Origin: Gavia stellata
Lineage: Eukaryota > Chordata > Aves > Gaviiformes > Gaviidae
Direction of reading: 5' to 3'
Length of the DNA: 64,000 nucleotides
Assembly: GCF_030936135.1 (NCBI RefSeq)
Contig: NC_082598.1
Span: 29,444,687 to 29,508,686 of the forward strand
The position numbers and the translations under genes were made by a program. The notes under the pieces were generated by a model, which was not told the origin of the DNA, did not search any database, and was given only the letters and a program-made list of their open reading frames with translations. Numbering within the stretch: position 1 is the stretch's first letter; every line of letters begins with the position of its first letter. Shown here one piece after another: positions 15,601 through 27,600 of this stretch.

Positions 15601-18600
15601 TGACTTGAAGAAGGGAGTGGGACTACAGAATTAGAAGTGCTCGGTGGGACAGAACCTCCCCCTTGAGAGCAGCAACCTGCTCAAGAAACCACAGCATCAA
15701 AGAGGTGTCTGATAGGAAGGATTATTGCTAATCTCCATCTGCATAGTCAAGAATACAGAAAACTGAGAAGTAATATCTGTAATCATATTAAAGGAATAAT
15801 TTTTGCCTTTTAAAGTTATATTTTACTACTTTCTTTAAGGGCACCTTAAACTGCACTTAAGAACTAGAAACACATACACACTTTCTATACTGACCTGCAC
15901 AGCTGTTTGCATTTGGGAGGTTTGATGGTGCGCTCTCTGCCACAGGGCACTTTAATGACAGTTTTTCCACAATTACATTTCACATCTACAGTCTCTGGAC
16001 ATGGATTACAACTACCTAAAAATAAATATATTAACAATATGATAATGTGAGTAAGCTCCTGATTATAAAAAATGGTAACTAACGTAACTCCAAATATGCA
16101 TACGGTGTAATTGTCCTATTCTGTTCTATCTCAATAATAGATGGCTGTTAATTTTTTATTTCTGCTTAGTTTCAAAACCCTCTTGGGAAAGAGAATTTCA
16201 CCATTCAATAATAATAATAATAATCATCATCATCATCATCATCTTGATTATTCTGCAGTTATTAACTGGTATCAAGTTAGAAACAATGCCTCTAACATAT
16301 TAAAAAGAAGCCAGCATTATTAAAGCCCAGTGATTTCAATCACACAACACATATATTTGCTATTTATATTTCAGTCTTACATATGAAAATATGTCATCTT
16401 TCATCTATATTCAAAAGATCGAAAAGAGATTGAAAAACTAGTACATTAAAGTTTTGCAGATTTTGTACAATATTAAAGAAATGTTCATCCTCTATGTATA
16501 ATTAATGCTTTTTTGAAAAGATCCTCCCCCTTTATAAAGTTACTCATGCTACTAACCTGATATATTTAAAAAAAAAGAGATCTGTAAAATATCTGTGTTT
16601 TAATGTATAGCTCTCCCACACTACTACTTCATCAAGTGCCAACTGCTAAGTTTTATTATTGAGTAATTAACAGTAAGAATATGCATCTTCTAAAAAAGCA
16701 AATTTAGACATGGGATTTTGGCTTACTAATCATATTGCATTCCGAAACTTTAAAGAAAGCAATTCTTTGAAAGCACTATCGACAGTACAACTTTTTAAGT
16801 AATTCTGACTTGTTAGCAGGATCTGAGAAACAACGCTTCAAGAAGCAGACCTGTCAATGACAAAATGCTACTGAAGAGAAAAGGATGGAAGTATACAGTC
16901 TTTATATTGCAAAGTAAATTAAATTATAATACTTTATCAGCACACATAAACAGCTACTTTTACAAAATAGACAGAATGTCTAAAGCTATGCTGCCCAGAG
17001 TGGCTAATATGTGTACAATTTACTTAACTATTCTATTAAGCAAGACAACTGCCTACATTCTCAAAAAGATGAAGGGCAGAGATCACATATAAGCCTGAAG
17101 TTAAGATGAGAGCACACTGTTCTCAAATCAAGTGTTACGATGTACTACAGTAGGAAACAAAACATTTCTATTCCCTGGCAACACATTCTAAATTTCAGCA
17201 AGCATGATTAAACACTTAAGAAAAAAAGATATGTAAAAATCAAACCACAAACAGAATAGATTAAGTTACTTTTTTTCAGGAACCCCTGCTAAAGGCCAAG
17301 TGCTTATTATCAGCAACCTCTAATAATTCTGAGATCAGGTACCTTTTAAAGGACCTGATCTGGCAAGTTATTTTCTAGGACGCATACTATTTACTTTAAA
17401 ATTAGTGGTCGCTGAGATCTGGCAGCTCACTGCAAAATTAACCTGACCTGGTACTACATACTGAAGATAAAATAATTAATAACAACTTTCAGCAGCTATT
17501 AAAATACTGGTGTGTAATGAGAAACACATGAATATAAATATTTTGAAATCAAAATCATTGCATTTATTAGGAATATTTTAAAATGTTCTGACAAGATATT
17601 AACAAATTACAATCTAGTACAATTTGTAAAGCACAGAGAAGTTATTTTCTTTTCTAAATTTATCATCTGATATCATAGTTATTAGGTTCATTAGATGCAA
17701 CTTTTGGCAAAAGTTAGCACTTAAATACTGACAATTGTACTGTTTTGATAAATTACATACTTTAAAGTGTATACATTTGACATTTACATTCTTAAAGTTA
17801 GTTTTTGTTTTCTTATAGGCACTGCTTTATTATTTTTACACTGCTTTTAGTTATTAGAAATCATTGTCACTTTTAGCCAGGTTGTAAGATGCAAGCAGTA
17901 TCAAATATAAACAGCTATTCAATGTGAAAGTTTATCCTATAATGCAGCATTAGCTCCTTAGTTTTCCAACCAGAATTTTATACTATGATTTAGTTATCAA
18001 CCAAACTAATGCAGAAAAACAATGTTACCAGTTTTCTTCTCACAGTACCAAAAGAAAAAAAAAAATTATGTATTTACAGGATTTTAGAGGGGCATGGGGG
18101 AGGGAGAAGAAAGGAAGGGGAAGAAGAGAAGAGGCACAGTTAACAGAGAAAAAACAAACCACTAGTTTGTGGTGACAGATTTAATAGCAGGTTAACTGGG
18201 ACAACTACCACATTTACCTGACCTGTGCTCTTAAGAATCACTGCCTCAAAAGCAAGATTGGCTGAACAAGTTGTGAATTATTTCCTGAGTTGTTGCAATT
18301 TATAGTCCAGAGTACTACAGGAAATTACATAGGCTACTCAGCTGCTGTTTCAGCAGGACAGCAGCTTCTGTGGGGAAAACTGCTGAGAGGGCAGTCACTT
18401 ATTCAGTCATTCCAGTTTAATCCCCTACCAAGTGAATGTCAAAGCAATTGGCCAGGATAAAAGCTGGCATGTAATTTTGGCCATTTTCAGCATCTTTTTA
18501 ACCAAGGTCAATGGATGCAGAAGTAAACTTTTTTGTTATCCTTTATTAAGTCAGTGACAAGTTCTTATTTTCTCTTTTACCAGAAAGATACTAATATACA

Positions 18601-21600
18601 TTCAAATTTCATCAACTTTTTTTTTTAAGCCCACTCATATCACACGTTGTATTCTAGGATTTTTAAAAACCATCCAGACTCAACCAGCACAATCACTTCT
18701 ATAGGTAGTTGGACTTTGTTATGCATATTCAGTGAACAGAATTATTTGGAAAAAAAGTCAAGCTATGGATTTTCAATTAAGCAGCTGGAAAGGGGACAGA
18801 GCATTTTCAGAGGAACAATGCTAAGCAAAATTACCAGGTAAAAACTCAGGTTGTCATTATGTAAGTCCTTAAGCTTTAACTAGCACTAAAACCCTTTCAA
18901 ACACACTGCCCCCACAAAAAGCCCACATGAAACAAGGGAGAGAATTCATTAAGCACCACACAGAGTCATGCAAGCACGAAGCTTAGCAAAAATAAATAAT
19001 ATTCCACCACTATGGGGATCCTTCACCTATTCTTACCTCTGTGGCAGCCTGAAGGACATTTGTGATTTCTGCAGCCTAGAGTCCGCCCACAGACTTGATC
19101 ACAAGGTGGACAGTTTCCAGAACAGCACTATTAAAAAAAAGCATACTGTATATAACTGAAAACTTAGACATTTCTGGTATAAATTTGCCCTCTTCTACTA
19201 TCTCTTTTTTTCAATATTTCTTAAAAAAAAAATTCATGCAATTTAGTCAAATTTTCTCAAATTCATGCCAGGTATACAAAGGAGGTCATCTGTGAAGTTG
19301 TTTTAAAAATTTCAGATTATATAACACAATGAAAACACACATTTGAAAGCATCATTTCAATACATTAAAAAGGCAGAGGGCTTCCAAAAAGCATAAGAAC
19401 ATTTTAAAAGTTCAAATTCTTACAATATTTTAATCCAAAATAATTTCAGAAGATTACACATAGGATATCCAGCAGTTTGCCCCATTACTCTGCAATTTCT
19501 TCCACTTTTATACTATATCGTCTCTGGCACAAAAATGTTTTAAACACCTTTTACTTATGTAGTAAAACTTCAGGATAACTTCAGGATCAGTTATCTACTT
19601 TCTGTTCTTATATAGAGCAGTAATATGGAAGAATCAGAACACATCACAACACCACCACATTGGTGGATGCCAGGTCAGGAGAGAACCCCATCTTTTCTAT
19701 TAACTTGAAAGGTACCCTCCTTCCAAATTGTATAAGGAAGGATGGCAATTAGGAAGAGAAACCTGGATTTTTTATCATAAATTAAAGATGTCAAGATTGC
19801 ATTTACTTGTTTTGCCATCTTTTCACATAAATTGAATTCACTGTCATAATAATACTACTCAAAAATACCTAAGAATAAAACTGTATTTTCACGCCTCTTT
19901 GTGGTAAGAAGTCCAACTTTCATAATGTCTTAATTCACACATAGCAGGCAACTTTCAGGCCTTCTTGAATCAATAAACTGAAAAGATAGGTCTGAGCTAT
20001 CAATCATTCCTTTGACTTCAAATGAGAAGGGAAACAAAACTCAAATTCCCAATTGTCAGAACGCTGCTCTTTGCAGTGATGCATATTAGAAGGTGGGGTG
20101 GAATGCTGCATTGTCAAAAATAAAAGTATGTCCCTTACAAAGTTATGAGATATGCCCAACTCTTCCTACAAAGTAAGGAAATAAATGGATTTAACTACTC
20201 CAGAATGCATAAAGCATCAGTAACTACTCAAGTATCTGAAAGCAAAACTGCCTTCTGGAACTGGAAAGTTGTCAAAATCCCCTCCCAGCTTTTAAGGCTA
20301 CTGGGTTTTTCTTGGTGACATGCTGTTCAGAGAATTTTGGTACACTGCAAACTAATTTGAATGACATTGAAGAAAACTCCTCTTCAATAACATGAGGTGG
20401 AACAACAGACTGATGTGATTTATATATAAAATATTATATCTAAATAAAAAAAAAGGTTATCTAAACCATACATTTGAGAAAGATCATCTCTGGACACTTA
20501 CCTTTCTCCTACATTGGTGCTTTTGACAATCACGAATTTTAGTACACTTTGTTTCACACAGATATGGCTTATGACACGGCATGCGTCTAGTGTGCTTTCC
20601 ACAGCGACACTGTTTTTCAACTTCCTGGACAGCAAGATAGGGAAAAAAGGAGGGTATTTTTTCATACCAAAAAGAGTGGAAAATAAAACATTCTACTACT
20701 AGCTGTAAAAAAAAAGTTCATGGGAGAATAACATTGCAATGCTCTATCACAACAGGAAGCATATCATATGCTAGCAGCAGATGACCTATCTGTGCAATAA
20801 CCACTTGGGGACCGTGAGTCAGTATTGGAAACACTGTGCTCTAGATGGCACCTCACTGTAGCCCTGGTCTCACCAAATGGGAAGCCACTTCAAGGGAACC
20901 ACTCAAATGTGTAATGCAAGATGTCAAGTGTAAATGCAAAACAAATTCATACAAAAAAGTACCTCTCCTGCACAGTAAACTAGACTAACCCATTGTGTAC
21001 AGAGATAATTTAAGAAGCAGGTGAGTAGATTTATCTGACCTTCACCCCAGCTATCATGTGCTAACTACTTTCACCATAGACTTTGTAGCCAAAGCTGGTT
21101 CAGGAGGAGATGACTGAGAGCAGACAGAGAAACAGCTTTATAGGCCAGACCACAGAAGCTCCACAGATATTTAGAGCAGAGCAAAATATTATTTTCTTAT
21201 TAACAAGGAAATAATGTTATGTTACATAATCTTCCATTTCACTAATGAAGAAATAGTGTAATAAGACAAAGCAGCAAGGAAGCTAGGAGAGCTGGGGAAA
21301 AAATTAAGTGTCTTTCAGGGCATAATTAATTTAAAAAAAACAAAACAAAACCAACCCAAGACAATAAAACCCTCATCCATGCCTCAATTCAGATACATAA
21401 TGCTTAACTATTAATTCAGAACTGTGTTGGGGTGGGGGGAATAGGGCAAAACTGTGTTGCTTTTAGTGAATAGAAAGTCACAGATTTTGTGATAGATATG
21501 ATTTCATTTTCCTTAGGAGACTTGCACTGTTCCAGGCATATAGTGTTTAAAAACCCTAACAAAACGTGACCCTGCTACAGTAAGACTAACCTGTCTGCAT

Positions 21601-24600
21601 ATTTCACAGGGACCTCGATGACAGCGCTGTGAACATTTATGGATGCCACATTCCAGAACTTTGTCACAACTATCGCCACAGGTGGGCACATCTTCTGTAC
21701 AAGGCAATGTAAACTCTAGATGAGGAGAGAGAAGTACAAGTAAACATTTAGGAAAAAACCCAAAATATTTAGAAAAAAATTCACTGTGTAACATGACTTC
21801 AAATGCCAATTCTCTCTCATTTTTTTAAAAGCTTCTCTAGAATTACTGAATTACTCACACCACCAATTAAACCCCTGGTACTAAATAAAGCTTTGAAAGA
21901 ATTATGCAAAAAAGTTAATATAAGCCATCACAGTTCACTGTTTGTAAGAACTTTTTATGGACCCTGCCCTGCAGAATTAACCTAAACTACTGACTGTCAA
22001 AGACTGGATGACTTGTTTTTTAATTTATCTTATTTTTAAAAAAAAAAAAAAAAAAAGCAGCTTACTTGATTTTTCACATGGACAGGACCTCTTCCCAGAA
22101 CGAGGACAGTCTCCACAGGGACCAGCATGACAAACTTGTTCACATGTGTGATTACCACAAGGCAAAGGTTTCCCACACACCTAAAAAAATCAAGAGAAAC
22201 CAAGTGAATGCAATGTAACGGAACTACATACCAAGACAAAGCAACCCCAGGGGAAAAACTAGGGGCAAGAGACATCTGGATGGAATTTAACTTTTTCTGA
22301 ATTTTGTTAATAGGTCTTATACTCGCTGAGTTTGCCAAATAAAACTGATCACCCCTGCAGTGATCCTGACTGGAAGACCACTGTATACTGAGGAGTCAGT
22401 GCTTCACATAACAGTTAACCTGAGTAGTCCCCGGTCTGTGCTGTGCTGCACGTACAGCTTGGCCTTAAGGCCTGTGTTGTGCTGCACTTACCCCTTGGAC
22501 ACAGGATAAACTCATTGTGGCAGATGAGATTAGGGGCAGCTCCCACTTGGTACCAGTGATTATGCCACCTGCGTGTCCTTGCCTTTATCTAAAAGTGCAG
22601 CAAGAAGTTCTCATCCGAACATACTTTCTGACAGTTGAAATGACGAACAGAGTTGGTTTCTTGTAACAAAATCCTACAATCGCTTCAATGACCAAAATGG
22701 GGTAACCCTTCCTACAGATGGGCTCTGCACTGCATGCTGCATGTGAATCAGAGGCCCATTCAATGCTGCACAGCTTGGGGTTCCCAGCGCCTAAAGGGCC
22801 ATGCTATTATTTATATTATACTCCCTTTCTCTATAGTGTTAGCGGAAATAAATTGCATTTTAACTGATTACTTTACACAGGCTGAGTGCCTTTCTTACTG
22901 GGATCATAATGACCAAGTACCTCCCAGTGCAACCTCTCCCCTGCCACTTAATTTTTGAAATTATTTTTATTTTTTACAGTCTGTCAGTCCATAGCCTTGG
23001 TCCTAAGAATGAGCTGTAAATATACTTCAAAGAATGAGTCACAAAGCTTTCATTCTGTTACAGTCACTAGAAGTAAATAAGCATGAAACTCTTATCTACT
23101 AAGCTGTGGTTTCATGCTTATTTTCGAAGATAGCAGCTGAAATTTCAACCTCAAGTACAAGAAAACAGACTATACAAAGTCAAATTCACTGCTAGCTTAA
23201 CCCTAGCACAATTCCAGAACAGTGACTTTTTAACTACTGTCAGAAATGAACTGGGACACCGAGTAGATCCATTCTCAAACACTGCTGCTTACATTTTTGA
23301 TTGCACTTTCAAAACCTAAAAAATAAAATTATTTTCTTACTGAATGAGTTTTTCCAATTCTTAATACACTGAGCAATCAAATTTTATTAAGATGAGCAAT
23401 AAGCTAAAAAGGACAGTTTCAACATACCTGATCACACTGCCACTGAGGACTTGCACAAAGTCTTTCTGCTGTCTGTCTTCCACAGATGCATCGTTGCTTA
23501 CTGACTCGTGGACAAGGCTGACAATCTCCTGCATGTAATTGCAAAGTGACATTGAGAACAGGAATTGCAAAAGAATGATGTATCTTAACAATTAAAGCAA
23601 GTACTCCTCTGAAGTTTAAGAAGGCAGGTCTACCTGCATGACAGGAATTCTCACAAGTGTGTTGACCGCACAGCAATGTACGTCCACAAGGCAGATGACA
23701 TGACCATTCCTTGGCACTGCACCTTCGGGGCACTGGTTTAGCTTTCTTACAGTGGCAGGTTGTTGTGACCATCTTTGGGCAAGGTGGACAGGGTCCTAAG
23801 TACAGGAAAAAGAATACCTTGCTAATGGCCAGTCAGCAAATGCAGCCTTGACTACATCTGGTTTATTCTGAGAATTCTAAATATAGTTAGCGGATTTTAA
23901 GTAAAACCGTGTAACAGCTACATAAGTACAGGTCGCACAACCAAGGGACGCAATGGATTTACCTGGATGACAAAGCAGCAAACACTTATGACCGCAAGAA
24001 GGTTTGAATTCCCTCTCACATATCTGACCACAGGAGTGAGGTACCAGCCACGGGTCCAGTGTTGGATTCTCCACTTTTCCACAGTAACAGTAATACCTAC
24101 TGGGAGTTTCAGACCGTTTGTATTCAAACCTACATTTTGGACTACAACAAGGGAAAAAGGGAGTGAAATAAAAGCAATTTTTTTGAATATTTTTTTAAAA
24201 AGAAATGCAGTTTTTGTCATTTCAGTTTCCCAAGACTGTTACCAGGCTAACAATAAACACTTTTACAATTACTGTAACCAATAACAACATCATTAAATTT
24301 ATAGCAAGACCTTTATTGTATATTATATGTCAGATTTTACAATACATTCATCAGAATATCTAAGGAATTGTCCTATCTCTGCAATCTTTTTTCTCTAATA
24401 AAATATAAAAAAAAAAAAAAAAATCACTGTAGCAAGCATACAGAACAATTTTTATTTTATAGCACAGGAATGTATGCAACAAAGAGTTAAACTACTTACA
24501 CAGAACCAATCAAAATAACGTTTTTACCAGCAGCAATTTACAAGCTATGTAAACCAAGATTTTGTGATGCTATTAAAACTATGCATAATAATTAAAATTT

Positions 24601-27600
24601 TATCTGAAAGATTTTAGATTGTATCAGTTCAGCATCTTAGATATTATACGATGCACACCTTTATTTGTTACCCTTCATGGTATCAGATATTAAAAAACGT
24701 ATTATTCCTAAAGGTAGATAGGCACCAAAGGTCTGGAACTTGTTAGTGTCACAGGCCCTAAAGGCTTTCAGATGCAAGCCATGGACGAGGGAGGCAACAC
24801 AAGGAAGGAGAAACAAACACTGGGAAAAGACAATAGACAAGGAGCTCCTCCTCAGAGAATAGAGGCTTTGAAAGACCTATGTACTCATTTTTACCAAATA
24901 AAATGTCAATTTGGTCCTCCGTAATACATTACAGGCCATAAACCATTTCTCCATAGTGACTGCACAGTTTTATCACGTGCTTAAACATTAAATAAAATAC
25001 CATTCACCTTGACATTTTTTCATTATAAACATTATGCTTAAACACAAAACTAGTTCATAGTAGGACAGGCATTATCAACTCGAGATGCTGCGAGCCAACA
25101 ATTTTATACCTTATTTTCTAAGCAAACCGGCTCTCTGAGATCCCACATTAATAAAGCTTTTGAATCCACCAGGCACTTTCAACCAAATTTCATAGAGGAT
25201 TGTATCTCAAAGATACTACAAGTTTCCACATAAAAGTAGGTGGGCAAATAAAGCATAGAACAAACATGCACAGAGAAACCTTGACTGAACTTTCAGACAC
25301 AAACCTACTGAAAAAGCAAGCTTCATTATTCATGCAGCCACAATATTACCTTCTTCTTTATACAATCTCATGTAAAACTACAAGACTGGCTTTAATGCTT
25401 GAGTTACACAGAGACTAAAAAAAAAAAAAAAAAAAAAAATAAATCCCTAAATCTTGGTATTATAGAACTTTTTTTTTAAATTGTACTTATTTCACGGTGC
25501 CAATTTTAAAAGTGACAAGTACGTAAAGCCATTCAGAAATAAATATTAGAAGCTGAGACACACAATAGATAAGTTACCTTCTCAGAGGTTAAAACAAATT
25601 TGATGCAGCAGGTTTTTAATATCACTGCGAAATATTCCTGAATCACGTTAATGAAAACTTAAAAATGATTCAGAAAAACAATAGAAAAGTCAGTCTTCTA
25701 AACTTTTTTTTTTGTGTGCATGTCATTTACAAGTACCATTCCTTTCTAAAATAACTCCAGTTCACATACATTTCACAAGAAAAGTACCTATCTAAATGTA
25801 CCATGAAGAGCTCACCATGGCCAGGGATAATCTTTCTTCCCAAAATCATCATCCGTCAAAGGAGAAGACACAAGGAAAAGGCTGTCTTTGGCCCATTTCT
25901 GGATACACACCAGGTGAAATATACAAAAGCATCCACAACAGCTCCAGACCTAAAGAGCAGATACAAGTGCCAATTGCTTTATATTACATTTCTTTCTGTT
26001 TCCATTGATGAACATCCGTAATACCTAAAGAAATACAAGCTTGGTATTTTTCCATTTAAAAAATGGGTTTCCAAAGATAGATTATACCTATTGCTAGATT
26101 AATACAGGCAGGTTTACTGTTATAGATTCATACCTATAATCTTATTTCCTGCTGCTATGGGAAGTTTTTGCCAAGGCTTATGGAGCCCAAACTACTCACA
26201 TAATCATAGAAATGTTGATTTAAACACACTGTTGGAGGTCACGTAAGCACAACCTCATGCCCAAAGTAGGACTGTTGCCAACTTAGCTCAGTTCAGCCAC
26301 AGCTTTGCCTAGCAAAGTTGGAAAATCCTGAAGAACAGGGACTCCACAACCATCCTGGGCAACCTGCTCCAAGCATCATGCTACTTTCCTAGTATCCAAT
26401 CTGCACCTCCCAAGCCCCAGTTTGTGCCATTGCCCCTTATTACACCACCTGTCACCACAAAGATGACTTTGGCTTTAGCCACCTTCACAACTCCAAGGAG
26501 ACAGAGGCTGCAATCATATCATCCCTTAGCCTCCTCTCTGCTAGACTAAACAAGCCCAGCTCTCCCTCCACCTCTCTCCCTGTCCCATACTCTTGGTCTC
26601 TAGCCATCTTGGTAGTAAAAGTACTAAAAATATTTTTTCCCCCTTTCAAACTTTAGGATTTACATACAATGCTAGTAAGAAAAAGATTTGATTAGTAGTG
26701 TGGCTTTCAACATAGTGTTTTTTGTTGAAAGAGCAAAAGAGGCATAAAACTGAACAGAATTAAAAGCAAATGTGTCTAAGAGAAAGTTGATTTTGCCAGT
26801 ATCCTGTCTCCATCACTAAACCTTTATGTTCTTGTTCCCAATATACTTCTCTTTGTCAGCTCTGGAGTGAAATCACAATCCTTTGCTTAGAATATCAGCC
26901 TGCTGTTGAAAAGCAATTTAAATAACAGAAACGCAGTTTTATGATTTTGGTACTTTCCACATATTGATGTCCTAACTTGTCAGCTTAGAATGACTATAAC
27001 AATTTGGTAAGAGAAATGCAGCAGAAAATTTAAGTTTGAATATCTTCATTTTTTTAATAACTTATGACATTGTTATAAAATTATACTGTGAAAACAAGGA
27101 GAATTTCCCCATTAACTTATAGAGGACAAAGTCAATGACGTAAGTTTATAAACGTACAGTAACTAACTTCCCAAAACTAAAGCTAAACAGGAGACATTAA
27201 GAAAACACACACACTTGGCTGAAATGTAAGATTCAAAATAACTAACAAACCACTGCATTATAAAAGAAGACTTCCAAGTTGCCAAATCATCTCACTTCTG
27301 CTGAGATGAGATTAACTGTATCAAGTGACGCAGAACTTTAAAATCAAGCTAAACATATACATTAAGGTCTGAAAAAATATGGATTAAATATGTTAAGAAT
27401 TCATACAAAATATATGGCACTTCTTTCTGAAAAATGTTAATGACCACAGTTTAATTGGATACTTGTAGTCCATGTACATGTAGCATAAGAAGTTAAAGGT
27501 TTCCTGAACTTTTTTTTTTTTTAATGTTAAACATACAGTTGCAAACATGTATTTGATTCAAGTAACTGTAACAGAAACAGGGTTGGGCCTGTCAACGTCA

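Noticed and set aside
25796-26021. Plus-strand open frames at 25.8-26.0 kb
   Set aside because: They are antisense shadows of the NFXL1 RING exon.
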